A stretch of 64,000 nucleotides of DNA, from the NCBI GenBank assembly GCA_030148005.1, contig JASBUI010000004.1, forward strand, positions 62,001-126,000. The letters are read 5' to 3'. The position numbers and the translations under genes were made by a program. Below the pieces are notes generated by a model. That model searched no databases. It worked only from the letters and a program-made list of their open reading frames with translations, and was not told where the DNA came from. Shown in pieces: positions 1 through 9,462 of the stretch. The DNA comes from Paracoccaceae bacterium (GTDB lineage Bacteria; Pseudomonadota; Alphaproteobacteria; Rhodobacterales; Rhodobacteraceae). Numbering within the stretch: position 1 is the stretch's first letter; each line of letters begins with the position of its first letter.

Positions 1-142
1 CATAGACACGAACGAAGGTACGGATATTCTCTAGATAGGCCATCTGGGATTGTTCGGCTTTTTTTGAAGCAGCTAGGGTCTTTTTCCTGATACAGGGAAA
101 TGGACCGGCAAGCTAGGGTGGCGCCAAAGAGGAGGCGGGACA

Positions 143-1402
143 ATGCAAGACCTTGCGATCATGTGGGATTGGCTGGCATTCGCGGTGCGCTGGCTGCATG
201 TCATCACGGCAATCGCATGGATCGGATCGTCGTTCTACTTTGTTGCGCTGGACCTTGGACTGCGCGATGCGCCCGACCTGCCAAAAGGCGCTCATGGCGA
301 AGAATGGCAGGTCCATGGCGGTGGTTTTTATCACATCCGAAAGTACCTTGTTGCCCCCTCAGAGATGCCCCAGCACCTGACCTGGTTCAAATGGGAAAGC
401 TATTCGACATGGCTTTCCGGCGCGGCCCTGTTGATGATCGTCTACTGGGCGGGGGCAGAGTTGTTCCTGATCGATCCGGCAAAGGCGGATCTGTCGATCT
501 GGCAGGGCATCGCGATCTCCGCAGGCTCGCTTGCGATCGGTTGGATCATCTATGACGCCTTGTGCAAATCACCGCTGGGCCAGCGTCCGACCGTGTTGAT
601 GGTGCTGCTTTTTGTTCTGCTTGTCGTGATGGCTTGGGGCTATGATCAGGTGTTCACCGGGCGCGCTGCGCTTTTGCACCTTGGGGCGTTTACCGCCACG
701 ATCATGACCGCGAATGTGTTCCTGATCATCATGCCCAATCAGCGGATCGTTGTTGCCGATCTACAGGCAGGGCGGGTCCCGGATGCCAAGTATGGCCGGA
801 TTGCAAAGCTTCGTTCGACCCACAACAACTATCTGACTTTGCCGGTCATCTTCCTGATGCTGTCAAACCATTATCCGCTGGCGTTCGCGTCAGAGTACAA
901 CTGGCTTATCGCGGGTCTGGTGTTCCTTATGGGGGTTTCGATCCGGCACTATTTCAACACCCGCCACGCGCGCAAAGGCAACCCGACATGGACCTGGGCG
1001 GTGACGGCGGTTCTGTTCATCGCAGTCATGTGGCTTTCCACCGCGCCGCTTCAGCAAGACACGATCGAGCAATCACAGGCCGCGCCGCTGAACCCGGTTG
1101 AAACGATCTTTGCCGATGCCACCGGCTTTGCAGAGGTTCGCGATATCGTGCAGGGGCGCTGTTCGATGTGCCATGCGCGAGATCCCGGCTATGACGGCAT
1201 TCTTCGTGCTCCGCGCGGTATCGTGCTTGAGACGACCAAGGATATCACGGCAGCCGCCCGGCAGATTTATGTTCAGTCAGGTGTGACCCGGGCGATGCCG
1301 CCGGCCAATGTATCCTTCATGGAACCGGAGGAGCGCCAGAAGGTTCTGGACTGGTACCGGGATGCGTCTGAAAAACTGCCGTTCTATGTGGCGGGCCGCT
1401 GA
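143..1402 (+). CDS. puuD: Urate hydroxylase PuuD (membrane urate oxidase with C-terminal cytochrome c)
   Basis: The 419-residue product has about eight hydrophobic segments over the first 300 residues and a cytochrome c domain at the end, with heme motif CSMCH near residue 340. This matches PuuD, which oxidises urate to 5-hydroxyisourate and passes electrons through its own heme. The N-terminal region has the family's typical His-rich opening (VRWLHVITAIAWIGSSFYF; GGGFYHIRKY). AGGAGG at 130-135 lies 7 nt before the ATG. No other purine gene is visible; any partners must lie upstream of the window. The 94-nt gap before the next gene shows no clear signal. Confidence 0.93.
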   Translation: MQDLAIMWDWLAFAVRWLHVITAIAWIGSSFYFVALDLGLRDAPDLPKGAHGEEWQVHGGGFYHIRKYLVAPSEMPQHLTWFKWESYSTWLSGAALLMIVYWAGAELFLIDPAKADLSIWQGIAISAGSLAIGWIIYDALCKSPLGQRPTVLMVLLFVLLVVMAWGYDQVFTGRAALLHLGAFTATIMTANVFLIIMPNQRIVVADLQAGRVPDAKYGRIAKLRSTHNNYLTLPVIFLMLSNHYPLAFASEYNWLIAGLVFLMGVSIRHYFNTRHARKGNPTWTWAVTAVLFIAVMWLSTAPLQQDTIEQSQAAPLNPVETIFADATGFAEVRDIVQGRCSMCHARDPGYDGILRAPRGIVLETTKDITAAARQIYVQSGVTRAMPPANVSFMEPEERQKVLDWYRDASEKLPFYVAGR

Positions 1403-1496
1403 AACCGCGATGTCAGGAGCAATGGAAGGCGCGAGCAAAAGCGCTTTAACTTGCCGAATGACCGGGTCATGATGCGCTTCTTGATAGGAGTGCGTG

Positions 1497-2423
1497 ATGC
1501 CCGATATTGTGACGGTAACCGATCTTCGGAAAACATTTGACGGTGGATTTGAAGCGCTGAAAGGCGTGACGCTGAACATTCGCGAAGGTGAGGTTCTGGC
1601 GTTGCTTGGTCCCAATGGGGCCGGAAAAACGACATTGATTTCAGCGGTTTGCGGTTTAACCTCGATCACTTCGGGAACGATCACCGTGGGCGGCCATGAC
1701 GTGGTGCGCGACTTTCGCGAAAGCAGGCGGCTAATCGGTTTGGTGCCGCAGGAAATTACCCTTGAACCCTTTGAGAAGGTTCTGAATGCGGTCCGTTTCA
1801 GCCGTGGTCTTTTTGGTCGCCCGGCCAATGATGCCTACCTTGAGAAGTTGCTGAAGCAGCTGTCGCTTTGGGACAAGAAGGACGGGCCAACCAAAGAGCT
1901 TTCGGGCGGGATGAAACGACGGGTGCTGATTGCCAAGGCGCTGGCGCATGAACCACGCGTCCTGTTTCTGGATGAGCCGACGGCAGGCGTGGATGTCGAA
2001 CTTCGCAAGGAAATGTGGGATGTCGTTCGCGAGTTGAAAGAGGATGGTGTCACCATCATCCTGACCACCCACTATATCGAAGAGGCCGAAGAGATCGCCG
2101 ACCGCGTCGGTGTCATTGCCAAGGGTGAATTGCTTTTGGTCGAAGAAAAGGACGCGCTTATGGCGCGCATGGGAAAGAAAGAGCTGAAGATCGAGCTTCA
2201 GGACCCATGCGAAGCGATCCCGCCAAGCCTTGCCAGTTATGAGCTGGAGCGGAGCGCCGATGGCTTCAACCTTACCTATACCTACGACACCAAGGGTGAG
2301 CGAACGGGGATCACGGCGCTTTTGAATGACATGGCAAAGTCGGGCCTTGTGCTGAAGGACATCCAGACCAGCCAAAGCTCATTGGAAGAGATATTTGTCG
2401 ACCTGGTTAGGAGCGAGACATGA
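1497..2423 (+). CDS. ABC-2 type transporter ATP-binding protein
   Basis: The 308-residue ATPase carries Walker A GPNGAGKT at residues 38-45, signature LSGGMKRR near residue 135, and Walker B LFLDEP followed by a D-loop and an H-loop ([10 protein letters not shown]). The sequence resembles the YadG/NodI-DrrA class that pairs with ABC-2 exporters. AGGAG at 1486-1490 is 6 nt from the ATG at 1497, so that start is preferred over the GTG three bases earlier. Its stop overlaps the permease start (ATGA), so the two are translationally coupled. The substrate cannot be read from the sequence. Confidence 0.9.
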   Translation: MPDIVTVTDLRKTFDGGFEALKGVTLNIREGEVLALLGPNGAGKTTLISAVCGLTSITSGTITVGGHDVVRDFRESRRLIGLVPQEITLEPFEKVLNAVRFSRGLFGRPANDAYLEKLLKQLSLWDKKDGPTKELSGGMKRRVLIAKALAHEPRVLFLDEPTAGVDVELRKEMWDVVRELKEDGVTIILTTHYIEEAEEIADRVGVIAKGELLLVEEKDALMARMGKKELKIELQDPCEAIPPSLASYELERSADGFNLTYTYDTKGERTGITALLNDMAKSGLVLKDIQTSQSSLEEIFVDLVRSET

Positions 2424-3181
2424 ATTATCGGGCGATATACGCGATCTACCGGTTCGAAATGATGCGGTTCTTTCGAACGTTGGCGCAGTCTGTGATCTCT
2501 CCTGTCCTTTCCACCTCGCTTTACTTCATCGTCTTCGGCGCGGCCATCGGCAGCCGAATTCAGGAAGTCGACGGGGTGTCGTATGGCGCCTTTATCGTGC
2601 CCGGTCTGATCATGCTGTCGCTCTTGACCCAGTCGCTGACAAACGCGGCCTTTGGCATCTATTTCCCCAAGTTCATCGGAACGATCTATGAGGTGCTTTC
2701 AGCGCCGATCGGTCACTTTGAGATTGTCATCGGTTATGTCGGGGCTGCGGCGACGAAAAGTATGGTCATCGGGCTTATCATTCTGGCGACGGCCTTTGCT
2801 TTCGTGGATCTGAAGATCGAGCATCCGTTCTGGATGATCGCCTTTCTGGTCCTGACCTGCCTGTCGTTCGCGCTTTTCGGGTTCATCATCGGCATCTGGG
2901 CCAAGAGCTTTGATCAGTTGAACCTTGTCCCGATGCTTGTCGTGACGCCGCTTGTCTTTCTGGGGGGCAGTTTTTACTCGATCTCGATGCTGCCCGAGTT
3001 CTGGCAGAAAGTGACCCTGTTCAACCCGGTCGTCTATCTGGTGTCGGGTTTCCGGTGGAGCTTTTTCGGGCATGCGGATGTCGGCGTCGGGATCAGTCTT
3101 GCGATGATCGTCGTCTTTCTGATCGTCTGTCTGCTGGTGATCGGGTGGATATTCCGTACAGGTTACCGGCTAAAAACGTAG
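2420..3181 (+). CDS. ABC-2 type transporter permease
   Basis: The 253-residue integral membrane protein has about six hydrophobic segments and an ABC-2 permease pattern similar to YadH. A glycine-rich segment ([17 protein letters not shown]) falls near residue 180, as is usual for this family, between the fourth and fifth segments. It overlaps the ATPase gene by 4 nt and should form a dimeric export complex with it in the inner membrane. The substrate is unknown; drug, lipid or polysaccharide export are all seen in relatives. Confidence 0.88.
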   Translation: MNYRAIYAIYRFEMMRFFRTLAQSVISPVLSTSLYFIVFGAAIGSRIQEVDGVSYGAFIVPGLIMLSLLTQSLTNAAFGIYFPKFIGTIYEVLSAPIGHFEIVIGYVGAAATKSMVIGLIILATAFAFVDLKIEHPFWMIAFLVLTCLSFALFGFIIGIWAKSFDQLNLVPMLVVTPLVFLGGSFYSISMLPEFWQKVTLFNPVVYLVSGFRWSFFGHADVGVGISLAMIVVFLIVCLLVIGWIFRTGYRLKT

Positions 3182-3243
3182 GCTTGCCTTCGCATTGGCG
3201 CGCGAACATGGTAGCGCCAACAGGTTCGCAAGGGAGGGCCGTG

Positions 3244-4794
3244 GTGAGCGACGAGGTTTTCGATCTTCTGGTGATTGGCGGCGGCGTCAATGGCACGGGA
3301 ATTGCGCGGGATGCAGCCGGGCGCGGCCTGAAGGTTGCCTTGGTCGAGATGAACGATCTTGCATCGGCGACATCGTCAGCTTCGACCAAGCTGTTCCACG
3401 GCGGCTTGCGCTATCTTGAGTATTTCGAGATCGGGCTGGTGCGCGAGTCGTTGATAGAGCGCGAACGCCTCTGGTCGGCAATGCCCCACATCAGTTGGCC
3501 GATGCGGTTCGTTCTGCCTTACCACAAGGAAATGCGGTTCGAGGGCGGCACGCCTACATCGCGCATCTTGAGCGTCGTGATGCCATGGATGAAGGGGCGG
3601 CGGCCCGGGTGGCTTATCCGGCTGGGGCTGTTTCTTTACGACCATTTGGGCGGGCGCAAAAACCTTCCCGGAACGCGAACGCTTGATCTGTCCAAGGATC
3701 CCGTCGGCCGGCCCTTGAAGGACCGTTTCAAGAAGGCGTTCGAGTATTCCGATTGCTGGGTCGATGACGCGCGACTGGTGGTCCTGAATGCAAGAGATGC
3801 ACAAGAGCGCGGCGCACGTATTCTAACGCGCACCAAGGTCGTCTCTGCCCAGCAGGAGAACGGGCTTTGGGTTGCCAAGCTGGAAGGTAAGGCGAGTGAG
3901 ATAACCGCCAAGGCGGTGGTCAATGCCGCGGGCCCTTGGGTGGCCGAGGTTCTGACCGGGACATTGCATCGCAACACCCGCGAAGGCGTGCGCCTTGTCC
4001 GCGGATCGCACATCGTCACGCGCAAGCTTTTCGATCACGACAAGCCTTACTTCTTTCAGGGCTCGGATAACCGGATCGTTTTCGCAATTCCCTATGAGAC
4101 CGATTTCACGCTGATCGGAACCACCGATCAGGACCATGAAGATGCGGACCAAAAGCCGGTCTGCACGCAGGGCGAGCAAGAGTATCTTTGCCGGTTCGTA
4201 TCCAAGTACCTCAAGAACCCGGTGACGGTCGAAGACATTGTCTGGACCTACTCTGGCGTGCGCCCGCTTTATGATGATGGGGCCTCTTCAGCGACCGAGG
4301 CGACGCGCGACTATGTTCTGTCGCTGGATGCAAGCGGCACGCTTTTGAACGTCTTCGGCGGCAAGATCACAACGCATCGGCATCTGTCCGAGGCGGCCAT
4401 GGCCAAGCTGAAACCGGTGTTCCCGGCCCTCAGCCGGAATTGGACCGCCGGGGTTGCTATGCCGGGCGGGGATTTCCCCGTGGACGGCGTTCAGGCGCTG
4501 ATCGACGATCTGTTGCAGCGCTACGATTTTCTTGATGGACCTTGGGCCGGGCGGCTGGTGCGCGCCTATGGGACAGAGGCCATTGCGGTTCTTGGCGATG
4601 CCAGAACGCGCAAGGATCTGGGCCGGGACTTTGGCGCAAACCTAAGCGAGGCCGAAGTGCGCTGGCTGATGACAAAAGAGTTTGCCGAGACGCCCGATGA
4701 CGTAATCTGGCGGCGCAGCAAACTGGGGCTGAGAATGAACGCCGATCAGGTTCTGGCGCTGGGCAAGTGGATGAAGAAGGAGCAGGCGGCATGA
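3244..4794 (+). CDS. glpD: Aerobic glycerol-3-phosphate dehydrogenase
   Basis: FAD-dependent GlpD oxidises sn-glycerol 3-phosphate to dihydroxyacetone phosphate at the inner membrane and feeds electrons to ubiquinone. The N-terminus has the dinucleotide-binding motif GGGVNGTG, then the GlpD pattern of [18 protein letters not shown]. From 3244 the product is 516 residues, normal for the family. The reading frame is open far upstream, but AGGGAGG at 3231-3237 places the start at GTG 3244 (GTG 3241 and ATG 3208 are alternatives). The stop overlaps the glpK start by 4 nt. No glpF or glpR is visible. Confidence 0.95.
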   Translation: MSDEVFDLLVIGGGVNGTGIARDAAGRGLKVALVEMNDLASATSSASTKLFHGGLRYLEYFEIGLVRESLIERERLWSAMPHISWPMRFVLPYHKEMRFEGGTPTSRILSVVMPWMKGRRPGWLIRLGLFLYDHLGGRKNLPGTRTLDLSKDPVGRPLKDRFKKAFEYSDCWVDDARLVVLNARDAQERGARILTRTKVVSAQQENGLWVAKLEGKASEITAKAVVNAAGPWVAEVLTGTLHRNTREGVRLVRGSHIVTRKLFDHDKPYFFQGSDNRIVFAIPYETDFTLIGTTDQDHEDADQKPVCTQGEQEYLCRFVSKYLKNPVTVEDIVWTYSGVRPLYDDGASSATEATRDYVLSLDASGTLLNVFGGKITTHRHLSEAAMAKLKPVFPALSRNWTAGVAMPGGDFPVDGVQALIDDLLQRYDFLDGPWAGRLVRAYGTEAIAVLGDARTRKDLGRDFGANLSEAEVRWLMTKEFAETPDDVIWRRSKLGLRMNADQVLALGKWMKKEQAA

Positions 4795-6272
4795 CGCATG
4801 TTATGGCAATCGATCAGGGCACGACGTCCAGTCGCGCGATCCTTTTTGACGACAAGCTTGGCATCGCCGCCGTGGCGCAGGAAGAGTTTGAGCAGCACTA
4901 TCCGCGCTCTGGCTGGGTCGAGCATGAAGTTTCGGACCTTTGGGAAACGACCGAGCGCACGTTCCGGATGGCGATGGAAAAAGGCGCAGTAAAAGCCAGC
5001 GACATCGCGGCGATCGGAATTACGAACCAGCGCGAGACGACGGTCATCTGGGATGCCGAGACGGGCGAGGCGATCCACCGGGCGATTGTCTGGCAGGACC
5101 GGCGCACGGCAGAGATTTGCGAGGCGCTGCGAGGCGCAGGTCACGCCGCGATGGTGACGCATAAGACCGGGCTTTTGCTGGACCCGTATTTTTCGGGAAC
5201 CAAGGTTAAATGGATACTCGATCAGGTCGAAGGCGCGCGCGCAAAAGCGGCCGAGGGCAAGCTTTTGTTTGGCACTGTCGATTGCTACCTGATCTGGAAG
5301 CTGACCGAAGGGCGGGTCCATGCGACCGACGCCACCAACGCCGCGCGGACGCTTTTGTACAACATCCGCAAAGGATGCTGGGACGCCGAAATATGCGAGC
5401 TTCTGGGCGTGCCGATGGCGATGCTGCCGGATGTGCGCGACAGTGACGGCGACTTTGGCGAGACGACGGTCTTTGGCGGCTCAATCCCCATTCGCGGGGT
5501 TGCGGGCGACCAGCAGGCCGCGACCGTGGGACAGGCCTGTTTCAAGCCGGGCATGATGAAGTCGACCTATGGAACCGGCTGTTTTGCCCTGCTCAACACG
5601 GGCGATACGCTGGTTGAAAGCCGGAACCGGCTTTTGGGGACGATTGCCTATCAGTTCGGTGGCAAGGTTACCTATGCGCTGGAAGGGTCGATCTTTATCG
5701 CTGGCGCGGCGGTTCAGTGGCTGCGCGATGGGCTGAAGATCATCGAAGAGGCATCCCAGACCCAAGGACTGGCAGAAAAGGCAGACGAAGGGCAGGATGT
5801 GATCCTTGTGCCGGCCTTTACCGGCCTTGGCGCCCCTTATTGGAACGCAGAGGCGCGAGGCGCGGTTTTCGGGCTGTCGCGGAATACCGGGCCTGCGGAA
5901 CTGGCCAAGGCGGCGTTGCAATCTGTCGGGTTTCAGACGCGTGATCTGGTTGAAGCGATGCGCGCCGATTGGGACGCTGACGATCTGGGCGCGGTTCTGC
6001 GCGTGGATGGAGGCATGACGGGCAGCGACTGGACCATGCAGTTTCTGGCGGACATCTTGGGCGCGCAGGTGGATCGGCCGACCATCTTGGAGACGACGGC
6101 GCAAGGTGTTGCGTGGATCGCTGGCTGGAAGGCGGGCGTTTACCCCGACCAAGAGGGGTTTGCCAAGATGTGGGCCCTTGAGAGACGCTTTGAGCCTGTG
6201 CGCGACGATAGTTGGCGGGCAGAGCGCTATGCGGCGTGGAAGCGGGCAATCGAGGGAACGCTTGCCTTTTGA
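4791..6272 (+). CDS. glpK: Glycerol kinase
   Basis: The 493-residue FGGY-family kinase phosphorylates glycerol to glycerol 3-phosphate in the cytoplasm. Recognisable elements are [15 protein letters not shown] at the N-terminus, [12 protein letters not shown], the substrate-binding IVWQDRRT, and the ATP-binding [14 protein letters not shown]. The ATG at 4791 shares bases with the glpD stop (ATGA), so kinase and dehydrogenase are made from one message. An in-frame upstream ATG at 4767 lies inside glpD and is less likely. Confidence 0.96.
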   Translation: MTHVMAIDQGTTSSRAILFDDKLGIAAVAQEEFEQHYPRSGWVEHEVSDLWETTERTFRMAMEKGAVKASDIAAIGITNQRETTVIWDAETGEAIHRAIVWQDRRTAEICEALRGAGHAAMVTHKTGLLLDPYFSGTKVKWILDQVEGARAKAAEGKLLFGTVDCYLIWKLTEGRVHATDATNAARTLLYNIRKGCWDAEICELLGVPMAMLPDVRDSDGDFGETTVFGGSIPIRGVAGDQQAATVGQACFKPGMMKSTYGTGCFALLNTGDTLVESRNRLLGTIAYQFGGKVTYALEGSIFIAGAAVQWLRDGLKIIEEASQTQGLAEKADEGQDVILVPAFTGLGAPYWNAEARGAVFGLSRNTGPAELAKAALQSVGFQTRDLVEAMRADWDADDLGAVLRVDGGMTGSDWTMQFLADILGAQVDRPTILETTAQGVAWIAGWKAGVYPDQEGFAKMWALERRFEPVRDDSWRAERYAAWKRAIEGTLAF

Positions 6273-6444
6273 CTTCGCAAGCTGCGAGGTCGCGAATTGA
6301 GTATTTTTGCAAAGAAGAAGCCGGTATAGGCCGCAGCAATTCAGCCGCGGCATATTGGCGACGTGGCGGCAAGGCAACAGGACGGCGTTCAAAAGAGTGG
6401 GGTTCGCCTTGTTCCCGGACGCTGGCCGCTCTACATGCATAAGC

Positions 6445-7239
6445 ATGAAGCGCTGGGTCCCTTTCCTGAAATCTGAACCCCTTGTGTCGGTCGTGCGTCT
6501 TACCGGCGCTATCGCCGCAACTGGCCGTGGGCTGAATGATGCAGCCATCGGGCCCATTCTGGAAAAGGCGTTCCGCCGCCGCAAGCCAAGCGCGGTTGCC
6601 CTTTTGATCAATTCTCCGGGCGGCTCACCAGTGCAGTCTTCGCTGATCGGCGCGCGCATTCGGCGGCTGAGCGAGGAAAAGGAAATCCCGGTCTACGCCT
6701 TTGTCGAGGATGTGGCGGCATCGGGGGGGTACTGGATTGCATCTGCTGCCGATGAGATCTGGATCGATCAGGCGTCGATCGTAGGATCAATCGGCGTCAT
6801 CTCATCGCAGTTCGGGTTCAACGAATTTATAGGCCGCCATGGTATCGACCGGCGGGTTTACACGGCTGGCAAGTCCAAGAGCATGCTGGATCCGTTTCAG
6901 GCCGAGAAGGCCGCGGATGTGAAGCGGCTGAAAGAGCTGCTTAGTGACATGCACGAAGTGTTCAAGGGCCATGTTGAGGCGCGCCGGGGAGGCAAGCTTG
7001 CCGCTGGCAAGGATCTGTTCACGGGTGAGTTCTGGATCGGGCACAAGGGTGTCGAGCTGGGCCTTGCAGACGGAATTGGACATCTGGTCCCGAAGATGAA
7101 AGAAGTTTTCGGGGATAAGGTGAGGTTCCAGAATTACGGACCACGCAGGGGGCTATTGTCGAGATTTGGTGCACGAATGGTAAATGACGCCCTTGATGGG
7201 CTGAACGAGCGCGCGGAATTCTCGCGCTTTGGGCTTTGA
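6445..7239 (+). CDS. S49 family peptidase (SppA-like, single domain)
   Basis: The 264-residue protein has the S49 catalytic pair: Ser93 in DVAASGGYWIA and Lys145 in AGKSKSMLDP, exactly 52 residues apart as in single-domain bacterial SppA. An upstream LLINSPGGSPV stretch forms the usual oxyanion-side strand. There is no clear membrane anchor or signal sequence from the chosen ATG, so it may be cytoplasmic. The frame is open back to 6307, but those extra residues do not look like family sequence. The 172-nt gap after glpK has no convincing terminator. Confidence 0.88.
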   Translation: MKRWVPFLKSEPLVSVVRLTGAIAATGRGLNDAAIGPILEKAFRRRKPSAVALLINSPGGSPVQSSLIGARIRRLSEEKEIPVYAFVEDVAASGGYWIASAADEIWIDQASIVGSIGVISSQFGFNEFIGRHGIDRRVYTAGKSKSMLDPFQAEKAADVKRLKELLSDMHEVFKGHVEARRGGKLAAGKDLFTGEFWIGHKGVELGLADGIGHLVPKMKEVFGDKVRFQNYGPRRGLLSRFGARMVNDALDGLNERAEFSRFGL

Positions 7240-7243
7240 CGTG

Positions 7244-7402
7244 ATGCTGAAAATCGTAAGCCTGTTCCTGATCGGGATGCTGGTTCTGGCGATGTTCGGG
7301 CGTCTTCGGCTGCCCGGCGGTCGGCGCGTAGGCAAGTGCCGCGACTGCGGTCGGTTTCTGATCGGCAAGGACCCATGCAGCTGTAAAAAAGGCCAATCTT
7401 GA
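7244..7402 (+). CDS. Small membrane protein with Cys-rich (zinc-ribbon-like) tail, 52 aa
   Basis: This 52-residue frame begins 4 nt after the peptidase stop and its TGA shares a base with the next ATG (TGATG). It has a hydrophobic N-terminal segment of about 17 residues (IVSLFLIGMLVLAMFG), a basic linker, then CRDC and CSC pairs 13 residues apart, which suggests a small metal-binding knuckle. The tight packing between two real genes supports translation. I do not recognise a named family; conserved short proteins of this type occur in Rhodobacterales. Confidence 0.7.
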   Translation: MLKIVSLFLIGMLVLAMFGRLRLPGGRRVGKCRDCGRFLIGKDPCSCKKGQS

Positions 7403-8361
7403 TGGATTGGGTAATTGTCGGGCTTGGGTTGGTCATCCTGCTGTTGGCAGGCGATGCTCTGGTCAAAGGCGCGGTGAACCTGTCGCTACGGCTGGGTGTT
7501 CCGGCGCTGATCGTTAGCCTGACAATCGTGGCGTTCGGGACATCGGCGCCAGAGCTTTTGATCTCTGTCAGCGCTATTCACGAAGGTGTGCCGGGGCTGG
7601 CGCTGGGCAATGTCATCGGGTCGAATACGGCGAACATCCTTTTGGTTCTGGGTCTGCCCGCGATCATCGCGACGATCGAGACCGGCGATTGCAATACCAG
7701 CAAGACCTATATCTTCATGATCCTGTCATCGCTTCTGTTCATTGCAGTTGCTTTCCTTGGGCCGATCACATGGGTGCACGGCCTTATCCTTTTGGCGGCG
7801 CTGGGCATTGTTCTGACGGATGCGTTTCGCGATGCAAACTCGCACCGCGCGGCAAGCAAGGTCGCAGCGGAAGAGGCGAGCGATCTGGGTGAGGTTGAAG
7901 GCGCGGACCCCGATATGCCGCGTTGGAACATTGGCCTTTACCTTTTGCTGGGGCTTGTCGGTCTGCCGTTCGGGGCAAAGCTTTTGGTCGATAGTTCGGT
8001 CAATATCGCGCGCGATTTTGGTGTGTCAGAGACGGCGATCGGTTTGACGCTTGTTGCCGTTGGCACCTCCTTGCCAGAGCTTGCCACCACGGTGATGGCC
8101 GCCATCCGCAGGCAGGCCGATGTTGCGCTTGGCAACGTCATCGGTTCGAACATGTTCAACCTTCTGGCTATCATCGGGATTTCAAGCTTTGTCGGGACGA
8201 TCCCGGTTGGCGGGCAGATCCTTGAGTTTGACCTTTGGGTGATGCTGGCATCCTCATTGCTTCTGGCGCCGTTTGTCCTGAAGGGATGGCATATCACAAG
8301 GATCTGGGGCGTGGCCCTGACCGTGCTATACGTGATCTATGTGGTAACCGTTCTGGACTAG
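7402..8361 (+). CDS. Calcium/sodium antiporter, CaCA family (YrbG-like)
   Basis: The 319-residue membrane protein has the two inverted alpha-repeats of the CaCA superfamily: GTSAPELLIS with GNVIGSNTANI in the first half and GTSLPELATT with GNVIGSNMFNL in the second. The acidic ion-coordinating Glu residues in both GTS.PEL motifs are present. About ten transmembrane segments are split by a short acidic loop near residue 160. It exchanges Ca2+ (or another cation) for Na+ or H+ at the inner membrane. The ATG at 7402 overlaps the stop of the microprotein; a TTG three bases earlier is less likely. Confidence 0.92.
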   Translation: MDWVIVGLGLVILLLAGDALVKGAVNLSLRLGVPALIVSLTIVAFGTSAPELLISVSAIHEGVPGLALGNVIGSNTANILLVLGLPAIIATIETGDCNTSKTYIFMILSSLLFIAVAFLGPITWVHGLILLAALGIVLTDAFRDANSHRAASKVAAEEASDLGEVEGADPDMPRWNIGLYLLLGLVGLPFGAKLLVDSSVNIARDFGVSETAIGLTLVAVGTSLPELATTVMAAIRRQADVALGNVIGSNMFNLLAIIGISSFVGTIPVGGQILEFDLWVMLASSLLLAPFVLKGWHITRIWGVALTVLYVIYVVTVLD

Positions 8362-8372
8362 GAGGCGGGCGT

Positions 8373-9152
8373 TTGCGCAGAGCATTGGTGACAGGGGCAG
8401 GGCGGCGGCTTGGGCGTGAGATGGTGCTCTATCTCGCGGGCCGTGGTCTGGACGTCGCTTTGCACTATGCCGCCTCGCGCGATGAGGCCGAAGAGGTCGC
8501 AGAGATCATTAGAGGCAAGGGGCAAAAGGCCGCCACGCTTCAGGCTGACCTTCTGGAAGAGGCCGAGTGTCAGGCGCTGGTCGGGCGCGCGGCAGAGGCG
8601 CTGGGCGGGCCGCTGGATATGTTGGTCAACAACGCCTCGATCTTTGAGTATGACACGATAGAGACAACCACCCGCAAAAGCTGGGACCGGCACATGGGGT
8701 CCAACCTGCGCGCGCCCTTTGTTCTGACGCAGAACTTTGCAGCACAGGCGCCAGGCGCGGTTCAGGATGAGAATGATGAACCTCTGGCGCAGGCGCTTGT
8801 CGTCAACATGGTGGATCAGCGGGTTCGAAAACTTACCCCCGGCTTTATGAGCTATACGCTGGCAAAGGCCGGTTTGTGGACGTTGACCCAAACCTCGGCG
8901 CAGGCGCTGGCACCCCATATCCGGGTCAATGCGATCGGGCCGGGGCCGACGATGATCGGCGCGCGCCAGTCGCAAAAACACTTTGCAGCGCAGCGCGCAG
9001 GCACCGTTTTGGGGCGCGGCGCCAATCCGGCGGATGTCATTGGTGCGCTTGGATACTTTATGGATTCACCCTCTGTCACGGGTCAGCTTTTGTGTACGGA
9101 CGGTGGGCAGCATCTTGGCTGGAACACGCCGGACATACAGGGCGTTGAGTAA
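8373..9152 (+). CDS. SDR family oxidoreductase, pteridine-reductase (FolM/PTR1)-like
   Basis: The 259-residue Rossmann-fold enzyme has an N-terminal TGAGRRLG motif, which fits the TGxxxRxG cofactor motif of pteridine reductases rather than the usual TGxxxGxG. It also has NNAS and the catalytic YxxxK (YTLAKAG). It probably reduces dihydropterins with NADPH, but other SDR roles are possible. The only start near the fold's beginning is TTG 8373, backed by AGGAGG at 8360-8365, 7 nt away; this Shine-Dalgarno overlaps the antiporter stop. Confidence 0.82.
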   Translation: MRRALVTGAGRRLGREMVLYLAGRGLDVALHYAASRDEAEEVAEIIRGKGQKAATLQADLLEEAECQALVGRAAEALGGPLDMLVNNASIFEYDTIETTTRKSWDRHMGSNLRAPFVLTQNFAAQAPGAVQDENDEPLAQALVVNMVDQRVRKLTPGFMSYTLAKAGLWTLTQTSAQALAPHIRVNAIGPGPTMIGARQSQKHFAAQRAGTVLGRGANPADVIGALGYFMDSPSVTGQLLCTDGGQHLGWNTPDIQGVE

Positions 9153-9462
9153 AGCCACATTTCAAGAAAAGTCGTTGCGCTGCCTTGACTTGTGCACCGG
9201 TAAAAGTCTTGTCACGAAAGTGTTACGATTCTTTTAGTGTTTTCAGTGATTTGGCGCAGATGAAAAAAATTCGTATTGTTTTCAAGACTTTAGTATAGCG
9301 CCTAAAAAATAGGCAATTCCACGAAGCCACCTGAATACAAGGAAAATTTCCCGCAGCGCGGAAGTTGTCACCAGAGTTATCCACAGAAACCGTTGATATG
9401 TTTTCTCTTGTTCCCGGTCGTTTAAGATTGCAGCACAAGCGGGAATCAGAGCAGCCCAGATC
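9153..9462. other. Intergenic region upstream of uvrC, AT-rich in its middle
   Basis: This is the longest gap in the window (310 nt). The part from about 9220 to 9320 is clearly poorer in G and C than the flanking genes and has several A and T runs. I found no open reading frame worth calling and no tRNA fold. One perfect match to the DnaA box lies at 9377-9385. The uvrC promoter should be here, but no well-spaced -35/-10 pair stands out. Confidence 0.6.
9377..9385 (+). promoter_or_regulatory. DnaA-box-like 9-mer TTATCCACA
   Basis: The sequence TTATCCACA matches the strongest DnaA-binding consensus exactly and lies 77 nt before the uvrC start, just right of an AT-rich tract. I found only two-mismatch relatives nearby, such as TTGTGCACC. 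A single box can occur by chance in 64 kb, so this is only a candidate regulatory site. It is not enough to call a replication origin. Confidence 0.35.

Noticed and set aside
1-142. Start of a minus-strand gene at the left edge (CAT at 1-3)
   Set aside because: A single possible start codon at the very edge, with no coding sequence visible, cannot be supported.
5481-6659. A 392-codon minus-strand frame opposite glpK
   Set aside because: It lies over the well-supported glycerol kinase gene, encodes an Arg/Pro/His-rich product with no recognisable fold, and is a typical high-GC antisense shadow.
9153-9462. Chromosomal replication origin
   Set aside because: Only one perfect DnaA box was found and no dnaA, dnaN, hemE or par genes are nearby, so an origin call is not supported.
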